Assembly: GCA_020310875.1 (NCBI GenBank)
Contig: CM035423.1
Span: 116,279,864-116,343,863 of the forward strand
From: Ceratopteris richardii
Taxonomy: Eukaryota > Streptophyta > Polypodiopsida > Polypodiales > Pteridaceae
Reading direction: 5' to 3'
DNA: 64,000 nucleotides
The first letter of the stretch is position 1. Every line of letters begins with the position of its first letter. A program made the translations under genes and the position numbers. This document shows, one piece after another, positions 33,178 through 45,556 of the stretch. The notes under the pieces were generated by a model. It was not told where the DNA came from. It saw only the letters and a list, made by a program, of their open reading frames with translations, and did no database searches.

Positions 33178-33691
33178 TGTAAGGCCACCGGATTGGCATT
33201 ATGTAATTTATATTTTTCTATACCGCACGTACCGAAAGGTGGTAGCGAAGTGTTGTACCCTTTTTATCAGTCAATGAAGAGACATTACGGTGATTCTCCG
33301 GTAGGGAGGAGACGGGATCGCCAGACTGTCTGTCTAGGCGATTTGCGAACCTGCGGAGACATTGTAGTGCAGACTTTCGTAATTCTGAGTATTGACACTT
33401 TACCTTGTTGAATTACATTAATTTTTGATTAACACAGTAATGTTCATTGGCGATAATAAGTCTGTGCGATGATAATTATTACTCTCTGCGTTACATACTG
33501 TGAAAAGCCTAACCGGAATATGAACAGTAATATTGTGTAGAAGACATCATATTGGATAATAACGTACTGCTTGTTTGATAAGTTAATTGGGAAAATAAGA
33601 TACAGGGCCTCTGAATTATCAGACCCCTACCATCCCCAAGAACCCGAAAAGAGATTAAAAGGCGGACTTGACGGAAGTAGTCCTTTTAACA
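33178..33691 (+). repeat. Gypsy F 3' LTR, 514 bp
   Basis: Colinear with the 5' LTR. No clear polypurine tract stands just before it; the preceding bases are mixed (ACCGTGCATGCCAG). Confidence 0.95.
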
Positions 33692-35132
33692 AGATGTTGG
33701 AAATTTAGTAGGCTCATAACTAATACCACAAGTCCAAGGTTCCATAGGTCCAAAATCTACAACATAAAATCCAGCAATCTTCCCATATTGACAAAACATG
33801 AACATATCACACCTAATCATACAAATGATGAGACAAAGATAGAGAAAGATTAGACATGTGTAAAATGTTACGTAAGCCACTGCTTACTCACACTACCATA
33901 TTTACAAATGTCAATTTACAATGTGGGAGTCAAAACCTCAACCACTCTATGTGAACAAAAATAGATGGAAGAGTGTATATACAAATGTAACAAACATATT
34001 CAGATGTATGGATAGAAATCTGAATATATATGAGATGTGTGACCTAATAGGTTGTAGAAGAGTGTATATGAGTGACAAAAAGAGGAAGGATCAGTCTAAA
34101 ACTGATAATTAGCAAACCCTCATCTGAACTTAGGCTATGGAAGACCCTAAATCAGATATGCGTATGTACCTGAATTCTTAACATAAGATGTAAATCTTAT
34201 GTTAACCACCATCCAATGTCTTTGAAGTAACCCAAACTCTCCATGTAGACGACAATCTTCAAATACATTATGTGAATGGTCGATCCACACCACCAAACTG
34301 CTAATAGATAAGTCCTCTCCATAAGAAAGAGTGTGAGCATGCTCTTCTCAAGAACTTCATAGCCGCTCCTCAACATGCTCCAAGAGTGCAACATGGCTAC
34401 CCCATGTGCTAGAAGCACCACCTCTAATGAGGTACCAAAGCTCCAAAGGTGGTGTTGCAAAAGGTGTAGGATACACAAATTGACTCCAAGCTTGTTCTTA
34501 TATAGGATAGCTTCTATGAAATAAAGCTACTCCAAAAGCACATAAAGCACAAGCGATCTTCTCCAAAAACAAACATCTTCAAAATGCAGATCATCGCGTG
34601 CCATCCCTCTCCGTCGTCAGTTCATACGTGCATTATTTCCCAAAAGCATGAAGGAGAAAAAAAAACATCACGCTACTACACCACTGTTCACAGGAATCGA
34701 GCTCGCGTGGGTTCGATGAGAGGACTATGCCTTAGGCACGAGCTCGCGTTGTTGTGTTGTAGAGAAGCTATAAAGTATAGCTACACATGTTGTGATACTC
34801 TGGACAAATTTGACCAATAGGACATTGGATCATTGTTTTCCAACAAAAGAAAGATTGTTTGTGCCTAATTATGGTCATGGTTGGGAGGAATGCATCTAAT
34901 GCATTGTTGCAACTTGCATACACAAAGCTGCATGAAAATTTTGCACCATCCAAATTTCCAAATTGGAACTTTTGCATGCTTTAAAGAGGGGTTCAATTTC
35001 TAAACCTTATTCATCCATCACCTCTCTCAATAAAGGTGTAAATGTTTGGCCTACACTAAGTATGCCTATGGAATGATGTACATGGGTTTGTGGCATTAGA
35101 GGGAGATTTCGTTTATTCAATTTTAAGTTTGC
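33692..35132. other. Unassigned block between F and I
   Basis: No coding signal. Contains a perfect hairpin at 34179-34206 (listed separately) and a run of short plus- and minus-strand ORFs without motifs. Confidence 0.5.
34179..34206. repeat. Perfect 12-bp inverted repeat, 4-base loop
   Basis: TTAACATAAGAT, loop GTAA, ATCTTATGTTAA. It could be a hairpin in RNA or a relic of a short inverted-repeat element. Nothing around it suggests a terminator function. Confidence 0.85.
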
Positions 35133-35232
35133 CATATATACAAGCTGGAAAAAGAAACCTCCTAAAGAGGGAAAAAAGTGGCTCGATGGTCCTAAGTGTG
35201 TTCACACACATCACTACTGAAATATATAAACA
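35133..35232 (-). repeat. Copia-A 3' LTR remnant (I), 100 bp
   Basis: Matches the last 100 bp of the family LTR, ending ATATAAACA. The first ~130 bp are missing. Confidence 0.85.
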
Positions 35233-35259
35233 AATCCCAACTCAGAGTGATGCAGTGAA

Positions 35260-36480
35260 CAAGGAGCTAGCACTCATGTATAAGGAAGTGCCAAGCTATG
35301 TGGAAAGAGATCAATCCACAAAAGCAAGTAAGTCCAAAGCTTTGTGGAAAGCTTCAAACTTCTCCTGAGCCAAGGTCTTTGTGAAAAGATCTACAATGTT
35401 ATCCTATGTGGGGAAAATGGTGGTTACAAAAGACTAATCAACACCCAAATCATGCATGAGCCACCAAGCATGAAGCAAAAACCACTAGTGGACACATGAG
35501 TGTCATAGCGACAAGCCCAATCAGAGTCAGAAAAAGCATGTAAACCTACTGGTATTGATCCTCCTTGGGATAAAACAATCCAACTAGATGGGTACCACTC
35601 AAGTAGTGAAAGATGTGCTTAACTGCATGCCAATGATTGACACCTCGAGGATTTCATAAACGTGCTTACCTGAGAGACAACAAATTGAATATTAGGTCAG
35701 GTTATGCATAAGTAAATCAAGCATTCAATAACCTGGTGATAGAGAGAACAACATCAAATGTATCTACAATATCACAAAGACTCAATCATAAACCTATTTC
35801 CATAAGAGTGGAAATAGGTTGTAATCTTCAAAAGAGGCATGAAAATCAGCCTTAAAACCAAAAATATTCTTCTCATTAGGACTGGTGAGTAGCATGTGAT
35901 CAATATAGACAACAATGATCAGAAGCACATCATTTGCATGCTTAACATATTGTGGTCTCAGTTGGATAATTCTCAAAACCATGTGCAATCAAGTAGGCAT
36001 GTATCTTTTCATACCAAGCACTTGGTGCTTGCTTCAAACCATATAATGCCTTTTTCAACATGCACACATTGTTTTCATTCCCTTTTGCACAAAACCATGG
36101 GGCTGAAATACATACGCTTCTTCATGTAAGTCACCATTGAGAAATGCAATTTTAATGTCCAACTGATGTACATTACAACCATGATGAGCTGCAAGTGCAT
36201 AGATGCTACGAACGGTGGTCGTGTGGCATGTGGGAGAAAAGGTTTCATCAAAATAAATGCCTCTCTAGAGCCTAACCTTTTGCTACAAGCCTAGCCTTGT
36301 ACCTGTCAACTGTTCCATCAGGCTTACACTTCAACGTGCATACCCATTTAGTGCCAATGGCCTTTTCTCCTAGAGGCAAATCACATAAAGACCAATTACC
36401 ATTCTTCATATTAGCATCATATTGTGATTGCATAGTAGCTATCTAATTTTTTGAATTTTGTGCTTCATCAAAAGAAATAG
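35260..36480 (-). pseudogene. Copia-A RT and RNase H of I
   Basis: Fragments in several frames. At 36290-36420 the RT start with K-W-V-x-T-L-K-C-K; near 36000-36060 LYGLKQAPSAWYEKI; 35794-35988 the catalytic region, where YVDD reads YIDH, so the second Asp is lost. RNase H at 35260-35790 is shorter than in B and G, with gaps. Confidence 0.8.
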
Positions 36481-37330
36481 GCTCATTCTCATCACAAAGA
36501 GGTGGCCATCACATAGAAATCTGATGCAAAAGGAGCACTATGAGAACCTGAATGAGTACAATATGATAGAGGTGCATCTAGTTTGCTATCTCGCAAAGTC
36601 TGCAACCAAAATGCATTTAGTTTTGTGGATGATATAGATGATAGTATTTGCTTTCAAAACTGTACCCAACAAAAATACATTTTATTGCTTTATTATCCAA
36701 TTTTCTATGTTGTTTTTCAAGCACTAATGCATATGCCAGACAACCAAAGACATGCAGATGAGCAATAGATGATTTGTGACCATGCCAAGCCTTATATGGA
36801 GTGATAGATTGTAGTGCTTTTTTGGGACACCTATTAAGTACATATGTTGCACACTAAGAGCCTCAAGCCAAAAGCTATGTGGTAAAGCCTGACTTTTGAT
36901 CATACACCTCACCATCTCCATGAGAGACATGTTCTTTCTTTTAATAACTCTATTCTTTTGAGGTGTGTATGGCATTGTACACTGATGTTTTATCCCACGT
37001 TCAACTAGAAATGCATCAAAATTTGAAGATATGTATTCCCCCCCTTGACTAGAATGGAGGGTGCCCATTTTACATGCTGACATATTTTCAACCAAAACCA
37101 AAAACTATTTGAAGCAATAAATACTTCGGACTTTTCTTTCAATGGATATACCCATGCATGCCTAGAAAAATCGTCAATGAAAGTCACGAAGCAAAGATAG
37201 TTTCCAAAAGAGGGTGTTTTAGAGGACCACATAAATCACTATGAACAGGCTGCAATTTTTCAACCATCTTTTGGGAAGGAAGAATGCTGCATTTTTCCAT
37301 ACAACCTTCACAAACATGTTTATCAGTGCC
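36481..37330 (-). pseudogene. Copia-A integrase core of I
   Basis: 37005-37232 carries TPSFGNYLCFVTFIDDFSRH, the first catalytic Asp region, then A-W-V-Y-P-L-K-E-K-S-E-V-F. 36724-37101 carries HSSQGGEYISSNFDAF (second Asp region, here with Ser-Gln for the usual Asp), then YTPQKNRVIKRKN (third position, usual NG-x-x-ER). Frame changes at about 37090. It shows what copy B has lost. Confidence 0.85.
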
Positions 37331-38452
37331 TCAAGTTTGTGCGGAGAAGACACCATTTAAAATTTCTATAGGCATAGTGAACTACCAAAATTCAAATGAA
37401 CAAAGCATGCATGCCAAAGCTTTGCATCTGAGATAGCATGAGAATCTTGAAGTGCACATGTTAAATCATTGAAAATTTTTTTATAGTCTATGAGCTTATA
37501 CAACCCATGACATAAAATGCCAGAAGCAATAATGACATTGCCATTTGAGAGATCATGAACTATACACCTCTCATCAACAAATTTGACAACCAAACCAATC
37601 TTGGCTAATGTTGATATCAACAACATATTTTTTTTTTGATCCTTGGCACAAACAAAGAATCTGACAATATGAAAGAAATACAAAGAATTATTAGATTTCT
37701 ACTTACTAGTAGGTGAAGTCCATTTTTGCCCTTCTAACTAGCTAAGAAAGCTTGGTCTTCTACACACAATGGACCTGTTCTATGTGGATTAAACTTCCTG
37801 CAACAAAACAGAGACTAAATCCTTAGACATTTGGATTGCCTTTCATTATCAACCGAAGAGTGGAAGCAAAAATTTATGAATCTGGAAGACCATTTAGAAT
37901 GGTCTGCACAAGTGAAGTGTTTAGCAAGACTTGTCAAAATCAACTGCTCTTTCAAATTTTTGATCTTTGTCAAAAAATTGTCCATAGAATCTCCTTCATT
38001 CATATGCTCACTCTCCAACTGTTTTCAGAGGTAAGCAACACGAGCCTCATTCCTTGCCTAGTACAAAGTGATAAGTGTATCCCAAGCATCCTTTGCTGTT
38101 GTGCAAGAGTGAATATGAGGGATAATAGTATGTTTGATAGACAAAGCTGTCAATTCATATGCCTGAGCATCTCTTCCATCCCAACGAAGTTGCTCTACAG
38201 TAGGGGCAACATGACTTGAATCACGAATTGGAATTTGAAGATTGTCATCTTCAATGCCATTCGCATCATCTTCAGTAACTATATTTGCAGGTGTGGTAGG
38301 TTATTTTTCAACATGCTGCACAATATTCCACAGTCCTTAAAGCAATCAATACATGATGCACCATATATGCCCATAATGCATTATTGATACCATCCAACTT
38401 GTCCTCAATAGTCAACACACGGAATACATCATTACTTTTACCCTTGGCCACT
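37331..38452 (-). pseudogene. Copia-A protease remnant and gag of I
   Basis: 37366-37683 is GAG-pre-integrase plus the end of protease. At about 37680 the sequence jumps to the gag C-terminus, so the protease active site and zinc knuckle (about 430 bp relative to B) are gone. gag follows in fragments at 37815-38018 (ESEHMNEGDSMDNFLTKI) and 38030-38452. The start ATG seen in sister copies is AAG here. Confidence 0.8.
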
Positions 38453-38785
38453 GACTAAAATACCCTGATGCAGAAAAACGATGTATCTCAAAAAGTTGAA
38501 CATGACTACCCTATCGAGCTCTATGAAACATGTATCAGACTTTGAGGTGCTTGTACTGATGAACTGAAACTTGTATATATGTTTGGCACAAAATGATAAA
38601 ATTTCTTGCATAGGCATTGCGATAGTGCATCCAGAGATCAAAATGAGCTAAGATCAAAATTTCCACACCATAGAGTGAAGAGATTTTGAACTCCTAATCA
38701 GCTTGAGTAAGCTCAGCAATTATCGTGTGATTATGAGACTATGACCAGAGGGGTGTCAATGATGTGCTAGATGAAGCGAGGACAT

Positions 38786-38797
38786 ACTCTAATACCA
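38786..38797 (-). other. Primer-binding site of I
   Basis: Complement TGGTATTAGAGT, two changes from the initiator tRNA-Met complement. Confidence 0.88.
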
Positions 38798-38799
38798 AT

Positions 38800-39030
38800 T
38801 GTTGGTGTTTGAGGTATGCGAAAGCATGGAAACAACACTAGGAAGAAGAAGAAGCTTGGAGCATGACACAGAATAATGATTGTATTACCTTGTGACTGTA
38901 CAAAGATAAGTGACCCATTACGGTCATAGGTGTATATACAAGCCAAGGGAAAAAACCTCCTGAAGAGGGAAAAAACTGCCTCCATAGTCCTAAGTGTGTT
39001 CACATACATCACTACCAAAATATATCGAGA
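38800..39030 (-). repeat. Copia-A LTR (5' LTR of I), 231 bp
   Basis: TGTTGGTGTTTG to TATATCGAGA; the end is two changes from the family TATATCAACA. Confidence 0.9.
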
Positions 39031-40105
39031 ACTTCCAATATAGGAATAATGGTAGTAGAGCCAATTGGCCATATTAAAACTACCATTTACTTCCTCTATG
39101 GTTGGCTTATATAAGCCAAGTAATAGTACATCAATAAGATACATTAATCTTAAATCCCCTTGTATGGAATTATTCCATACAACCCATGGCATGCATAATA
39201 ATAAGGCCAAGGACTTAAGTGAGAGGTGAAAATTTCCTCTTCTTTAATCACGAGACAATGGTGGCAACTTAGAATGGCTACTCTCAAGCTCTAAGGAAGA
39301 GAAAATATGGCATAAAATAATCTATGTAGTGTTGGAAGATGGACATATGTTGAAGAAAGTTCTTTATTTGAGAGAAATAAAGAACTATTCATAGCTTTAC
39401 ATTATTCTTCCAAGCGAATGAAACATGTGAAGAAAAGGTAGAACTCAAGCATTGTAATAAGCCCAAAATACCATCTGCGTATGTCCTAGAAATAAAGGGA
39501 TAATTTTCCAAATGGTAAAGGGTGTTACCATCTACTTAAGATTAAATGTCTGACTGGAAACTCAATAATTCTTTTTTAAGAGTAGTGATTATGTCAAGTG
39601 ATAATATCTAGTTTAAAGACAAAACTAGCTCTATTATTAGTTGACATAAGAATAATTGTTCAAGAAACATTTGAATAAAAGAATAATTGAAAAGTCACTC
39701 TTTAAGATGAAGTCTTTTCAAGTTGAAATTACAACTAAGACTTGGTAACTTAAAATTTCATTGTGATGCACTCGACATGATCTGCAATGGAAATAACACT
39801 TACAAGTCTAAGAAGTAATAGATCTCACTTGATTAGACTAAAGGAAGGTTTGATCCCAAGGTTAAAGCTAAAGTTACCTTCACTAAAGTGGAAGTGTAAG
39901 CTAGATATTATGGGACATCTAGGCTAACACTACCACTAAAGTGGGTTTAGTGGTATGGGATGTGGGATTTATAGGTAATCAAAGCTTGACATTAGGGATA
40001 CATTTTCAATAAGTGAAGGAGAAAAAGTAAAAATATGAAAACTCTTAAGGAGGGGGTCCCAAGAACTTACACCTTATGCTCTAAAAGGACCAAATAAGGT
40101 ATTGT
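39031..40105. other. Unassigned block between I and H2
   Basis: No gene supported. Contains a perfect hairpin at 39931-39955. The TSD of H2, ATTGT, is its last five bases. Confidence 0.5.
39931..39955. repeat. Perfect 10-bp inverted repeat, 5-base loop
   Basis: TACCACTAAA, loop GTGGG, TTTAGTGGTA. Confidence 0.85.
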
Positions 40106-40449
40106 TATTGAGATATCAAGCTCAACATGTGATGATCAAGGATGATGCGTATCACTTTTTCTTTTCTCCGACAAGTATAGTGGTCATGTTGGTATATGTC
40201 AAGGATACTTTAGTGAACCATTGTTTTCTTGCCAACCCACTCATTCATAAACATTATGATTTTCATTATGTATTGTTCTTTATATATGGCACTAGTTGTA
40301 TTGTTGTATTAGGCCATTTTTGTACATTCTCTTAATGTAATCGAAGAAGAAGAAGAAGATCATTCTTCCTTGCCTCAATTTGTGTGTGCCCCTCTCTTTG
40401 CGTGTGAGAGTATGTGAGATCTCTCTTCCTTATCTCCTTTCTCTTTACA
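40106..40449 (+). repeat. Copia-H 5' LTR (H2), 344 bp
   Basis: Starts TATTGAGATATC, so the canonical TG has become TA; ends CTTTACA. Shorter than the 3' LTR partly because of a shorter GAA tract. Confidence 0.9.
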
Positions 40450-40461
40450 TGGTATCATATC
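40450..40461 (+). other. Primer-binding site of H2
   Basis: TGGTATCATATC, two changes from the initiator tRNA-Met complement, directly after the LTR. Confidence 0.9.
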
Positions 40462-40898
40462 TAGTGTGGCTGTAGAGTGCTTGTGGAGAAGCCGATAGAA
40501 AAGAGTATATGAGAAGGATTGGAGAACACAGGCTCCATAAACGATCTCAAATTCTTACAAAATTTGGTTTGAAGTTAGAATTCATCACAATATTTTTGGG
40601 AGCTATCCCTTTAGTATCACTTATTTTTTCATAGTTTTGTTTTGGAGCCATCTCAACCTTTGTTTCGATCCCACAAGGTGGGGCCCATAGAGAAAACATG
40701 TTAGTTTGTAAAATTATAACTTTTGTTGTGTTTGGAAACACTCGAATATTCTAGATCCACAATTCCAAGCAATTTTGTGTACTAATGATACATGAAAACT
40801 GTGTTTTTTTTAGATCAAACTATCACATCATAGTGTGATAGTGTTCAAGCAGAGCTATTGCTTCTGGTGTTTTTGCAGTGTTGTGAATTGTTGCCAAA

Positions 40899-41743
40899 AT
40901 GGCAAATGCTAATGGAATGAGTCAATTTATGAGAAATAAGTTGGACAAGAACAACTTTCATGCTTGAAGATTCAGAATGGCAAATTCCTTGACGTGAAAA
41001 GTCTACTAGAAGTACATCAAATGACAGAATGAAAATGTTTTGTAATTATTAGAGAGGAATCGAACTGTAGACCAATTAAGAGCATGTGAAGATTGGAATC
41101 AAGGAGCATGGAAGGAAATGTATTGGTTGTTTGTTAGCATACAGGATAGCATGATTGGGCACATATAAGATGCTGAAACTCTGAGTCTTGGAATAGTGTG
41201 GTCACATTGTATGAGACCAATACAAAGGAATGGGAATTGCAACTCAAGAATGAGTTGCATACACTAGAGAAAAAGAGCATGTTAGTAAGTGACTACACCC
41301 TAAAAATCAAAAGCATATGTGAGTCGCTTCCATCTATTGGCATCAATGTAGATTATGATGATAAGGTGGAAGTGTGCCTTCATGGTTTAGGAACTACATT
41401 CTATTAAGACCAGGGAAAATATTTTGAATTTTGTTGATCTAGTGTCCATGGTGATTAATGAAGAAAAGAATCTTAGTGAGGACTCAAACTCCCAAGGAAA
41501 ACCTAGTTATGAGTAGGTATTCTAGTATGGCAGAGGAAGAGGTAGAGATAGAGGCTTTGGAAGTGGAAGAGGAAATAGTAACCAAGTCCAAGGTCAACAA
41601 CACAATCATGCAGGAGGTAGAGGACAATTTCGAGGCAGGGGGAGCCAAATGGCTATAGAAATTTCCAAAGAGATGATTCGTGTAATGATAGTAAAGGATG
41701 CTAGAATTATGGTAAACATGGTCACTTTTAATGTGATTGTAGG
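40899..41743 (+). pseudogene. Copia-H gag
   Basis: ATG at 40899 opens MANANGMSQFMRNKLDKNNF. The Trp of FHAW is TGA. The capsid region runs through 41198-41407 (open) with L-K-N-E-L-H-T-L-E and SDYTLKIKSICESLPSIG. A zinc knuckle near 41700-41735 has C-x-N-x-G-K-x-G-H-F and the first Cys codon is TAG-adjacent. Stops at 40967 and 40998 and a frame change near 41408. Confidence 0.85.
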
Positions 41744-42165
41744 TTGAAGAATCAAAATAATAGAAGGCAACAAAACAACTATGCATCAACAAGTGTAGAT
41801 GATTCGGAGATGCTTTTCATGGTCCAACATCGCATGATGAGTACAATGTCTGATGATGTTTCAAAATTGAATGGTAATGTCTGCTATGTGGATTCAGACA
41901 CTTCAAATCACATGACTAGTCATGCAAAACGGTTTAGTAGTTTGCAAAAAATGCCAGTTCTTGGATTTGTTGAAATAGGTGATGATACATCATCACATTC
42001 TATCAAGCATACATGGAACATAGTACTATCCATGGAGGATGGGAAGGTAAAACATCTTTTTGATGTACTGCATGTTCTGAATATAACAAAGAATCTGGTT
42101 TCATTGGACAAATGGTTGATCATGGATTACAAGTTAGGTTTAATGCTTATGATTTATATGTAGAG
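41744..42165 (+). pseudogene. Copia-H protease
   Basis: 139 codons open (start taken at the frame opening, not a true ATG). The catalytic motif reads CYVDSDTSNHMTSH; the Gly of Asp-Ser-Gly is Asp, a change that would inactivate the enzyme. The C-terminal strand has LFDVLHVLNITKNLVS, the usual VLYVPxLxxNLLS. Confidence 0.87.
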
Positions 42166-43672
42166 CATTATAAATAGAATGGAATATTGATTGCTAAAAG
42201 AAACAAAGTGGGTAGGATGTTCACCTTAAATGTGAAAATTCTTGAAATGAATGCAACCATGTTTGCAAAAGATGCACATGTTATTGCTAACATAGAGATT
42301 TGGCATAAGCAAATCGGACATGCAAATTTGTAGAGGCTGAAATTGATACAGTCAAAGGAGCTTGTTAATGGATCACCAGATTTCAAGGTTGCAGAGATGC
42401 AAAAGGTATGTGAAGCAAGTCAATTTGGTAAACAGTCAAGGGCATCATTTCCACATGACAAGCATGTTAGTGATAGTGTGATACAAATAGTACATACAGA
42501 TGTTTGGAGTCCTGCAAAGACCTTATCTATGGGAGGATGTAGGTTTTATGTCACTTTCATTGATGATCATACACAAAAAGTATGGGTATACTTAATGAAA
42601 GAGAAGAGTGAGGTGTTTAATCACTTTTAAATTTTAAGGCTATGGTAGAAAAGCAAACAGGGAAGTATATTCAGACATTGAGATATAATGTAGGAGGTGA
42701 GTTCATCTCAAATAACCTCAATAGCTTTCTAAAAAGTAATGGAATTAGATGATAATTTTCATGCAGTTTCACACCACACCAAAATGGCATTGCTGAAGGA
42801 AAAAATAGACATATTACAAAAATGGCAAGAGCCCTGATGATAGAGAAAAATATGCCTCATTATTATTGGGCAGAAGTGCATACTATTGTATACATCGTGA
42901 ATAGAACTCTGACTACTCTTGTACATCAAGCTACACCTGAAGAGAAGTTTACAAGTAAAAAGCAAACTTTATCACATATGAAAGTATTTGGTTGTATTGC
43001 ACATGTACATGTTCTAAATGAGTTGTAGATGAAGCTTGATCCAAAAATAGAAAAATGTATCTTCATTGGGTACTCCCTTGAGCAAAAGGGTATAAATCCT
43101 ACAACCCACTTAAATGACAGGTGAAGGTAAATAGAGATGTGATGTTTGATGAAATCTCAAGCTTCTATGGAGATGCCAAAGAAGGACTTAATCTTGACTC
43201 AAATGACAAAGGAAAAGTTGAAAAATCAAGTACAAAATCTCAAGTTTTGAGTGGACCAGATGTGGCACCAAGCAATAGTTCCAACTCAAACCCATGGAGT
43301 GGAAGATTGTGTGGAAATTCAAGTCTAACAAACTCATTGAATACGTCTAAGAAAGTTAAAGAAAAGGTTTTTGCTGGTAATAAGACATGTACAAGTTTTG
43401 AAGACATTGATGGAGAATCAAGAAGTTCAAAAAAGAGCCTTGATGAGGAACTTGGATTGCCTTCTATGAAGATTCTAGGAGTAAGAAAGGCAAATGCAAA
43501 TGATGCAACAAGAAGAAGTGACCCAAGACCAAGAAGATTTGGAAGGATGCATAATTCAATGCAACCATTATCATATGATAGCAACATGGATTGTCATTGT
43601 GCTTACATGACCAATGTGATAAAAGATGTTGAACCTTCTTGTTTTGAAGATGCAATCGGAAATGCAAACTAG
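42166..43672 (+). pseudogene. Copia-H GAG-pre-integrase and integrase
   Basis: IWHKQIGHANL near 42297 is the zinc-binding start. 42343-42630 has IQIVHTDVWSPAKTLSMGG and FYVTFIDDHTQKVWVYLM, with the first catalytic Asp. The second lies near 42680 (L-R-Y-N-V-G-G-E-F in place of R-S-D-x-G-G-E-F). 42822-43028 has ARALMIEKNMPHYYWAEV. 43121-43672 is the acidic linker with DVMFDEIS. Several frame breaks. Confidence 0.85.
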
Positions 43673-44340
43673 GAGAAATCTATGGATGAGGAGATGGCTA
43701 CACTTTATGGAAATTAAACATGGAAGTTGGTTCCATTGCCGCAAGGAAAGAAACCCATAGGGTGCAAGTGGTTTTACAAGGTGAAGCACCATGCTGATGG
43801 GAGCATAAGGTATAAAGCATGATTGGTAGCAAAAGGATCTGCACAGACATATGGCATTGATTATGAAGAAACATTCAGCCTTGTAGCTAAAATGGTTACT
43901 GTCAGAACACTTCTTGCATTGTCTACAATAAAGGGACGGATTTTGCATCAAATGGATGTGAATAATGCTTTCTTACATGGTGAATTGCATGAAGAAGTAT
44001 ACATGGACAAGCCACAAGGATATGAGGATTAAAAGCACCCAGAATATGTTTGCAGGTTGCAAAAGACTTTGTATGGGCTTAAAAAAGCCCCTCATGCTTG
44101 GCATGCAAGGATTGTAGATTATTTAACCACCATCATATTTTCTACGTGTGATGCAAATCACTCATTATACACAAGGAAGGGTAATGATGGCATCATGATT
44201 GTGGCTATTTATGTTGATGACTTGATTGTAGGTGGTGATAATGAAGAAAGCATTAAAGAGGTAAAGCAACTCCTTATTTAAGAATTTGACCTGAAAGATC
44301 TTGGTGTGCTACGCTACTGTTTGGGCATTGAGTTTATACA
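43673..44340 (+). pseudogene. Copia-H reverse transcriptase
   Basis: Starts near 43690 with W-K-L-V-P-L-P-x-G-K-K-P-I-G-C-K-W. Then [19 protein letters not shown] (43823), [18 protein letters not shown] (43950-44005), LYGLKKAPHAWHARI (44070) and the intact catalytic YVDD at 44210-44221. Stops at 44030 and 44279 and one at 43820 are each a single change from Gln or Arg codons. Confidence 0.9.
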
Positions 44341-45150
44341 TATATAAAGAGGTAAATGGATGTTGCAAAGGCAATATGCCAAGAGTATGCTACAAAATTA
44401 TGGTATGGCTGTTTTTAAGACGATTTCTATGCCATTAGATCAAACTTTGAAGTTGGACACTACATCAGGTGAAGCATTGGAAAATGCTACTATGTACAAG
44501 AAAATTGTGGGAAGTTTGATATATCTCACAATTACAAGACGATCTAAGCTACATTGTAGGACTTCAAAGTCAATTTATGCAAGTTCCCAAACTTCCACAT
44601 TTAGATGATCTGAGATGCACTCTACGTTATGTGAGTGCAACTTTGGATTATGCATTGTTTTATGAAGTTGGTGCAGAATTGTAGGTTCATGGATATAGCG
44701 ATGTGGATTGGGCTAGTAGTATTCTAGATAGAAGATCTACTAGTGGCTTTCTATTCTCACTTGGGAGTGCGGTTGTTACATGGAGCAATAAGAAGAAACC
44801 CATTGTTGCTTTGTCGAGTACATAGGCTAAGTATAGAAGTCATGCAATAGAAGCATGCAAAGCATCATGGCTAGAGATGCTACTTGCAGATTTAGGTATG
44901 GAAGTGCATATGCCTATCATCATTTATTATGATAATCTTAACAACATCCAGCTAGCATGAAATCTTGCTTTTCATGCTAGAGCAAAGCATATTGAGGTAC
45001 ATTATCACCTCATTAGAGAAAAGGTATTAGTAGGTGATATTGATCTTGTTTATGTGAAACAGATGAGTAGGTTGCTGATATTTTCACTAAAGCAACGAGA
45101 GAAGCTAAAGAAGTTTTGAAAGATGCTTGGATTACAAGACATGATGTTGA
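44341..45150 (+). pseudogene. Copia-H RNase H
   Basis: 44360-44608 has the connection region (MPLDQTLKLD, YKKIVGSLIYL). RNase H proper has S-D-V-D-W-A-S-S (44697), RRSTSGFLFSLGSAVVTWSN (44730), K-K-P-I-V-A-L-S-S-T (44795) and A-K-H-I-E-V-H-Y-H (44985). A tail with F-T-K-A-x-R-E-A precedes the polypurine tract. At least three frames are used. Confidence 0.88.
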
Positions 45151-45151
45151 G

Positions 45152-45163
45152 CTTTTCGGGGAG
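45152..45163 (+). other. Polypurine tract of H2
   Basis: CTTTTCGGGGAG just before the 3' LTR; the GGGGAG core is the expected plus-strand priming site. Confidence 0.75.
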
Positions 45164-45556
45164 TGTTGAGATATGAAGCTCAATATGTGATGATCGAGGA
45201 TGACATATCACTTATTCTTTTCTCTAACATGTATAGTGGTCACATTGGTATATGTCATGGATACTTTAGTGAGGTTTACTAGATTTATCTATCAAGAGTG
45301 ATCACACATTTTTTTTCTTGCTAACTCACTCATTCGCACACATTAGGATTTTCCTTATGTACTATTCTTTATATATTGCACTAGTTGTATTGTTGTAATA
45401 GGCCATTCTTGTATATTCTCTTTATGTAATAGAAGAAGAAGGAGGAGGAGAAGAAGAAGAACAAGAACATTCTTCCTTGCTTCAATCTAGGTGTGCTCCT
45501 CTCTTTGTGTGTTAGAGTGTGTGAGATCTCTCTTCCTTATCTCCTTTCTCTTGACA
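45164..45556 (+). repeat. Copia-H 3' LTR (H2), 393 bp
   Basis: TGTTGAGATAT to CTTGACA, with a longer mixed GAA/GGA tract near 45432-45465 than the 5' LTR. Confidence 0.92.

Larger units (their letters stand above)
29116..33691 (+). mobile_element. Gypsy F, non-autonomous, 4.6 kb with extra ORF
   Basis: Two 514-bp LTRs (29116-29629, 33178-33691) with about 22 substitutions and no indels by eye, so among the youngest insertions here. The flanks are AAGAT on the left and (A)AGAT on the right, a 4-5 bp target duplication. Inside: primer-binding site, a gag start fused to the end of integrase, a non-coding gap and a long extra ORF. CG dinucleotides are visibly commoner than around it. Protease, RT and RNase H are missing. 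Confidence 0.92.
35133..39030 (-). mobile_element. Copia-A copy 5 (I), left LTR truncated
   Basis: Minus-strand Copia with a full 5' LTR (38800-39030), primer-binding site, gag, part of protease, integrase, RT and RNase H, and a 100-bp remnant of the 3' LTR. It keeps the integrase core that copy B lacks, but lacks the protease active site that A1 and B keep. Confidence 0.88.
40106..45556 (+). mobile_element. Copia-H copy 2 (H2), complete, 5451 bp
   Basis: Both LTRs, primer-binding site, gag, protease, integrase, RT, RNase H and polypurine tract in normal Copia order on the plus strand. Flanks are ATTGT (40101-40105) and ATTGC (45557-45561), a 5-bp duplication with one change. Many stops and several frameshifts make it inactive. 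Confidence 0.94.
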
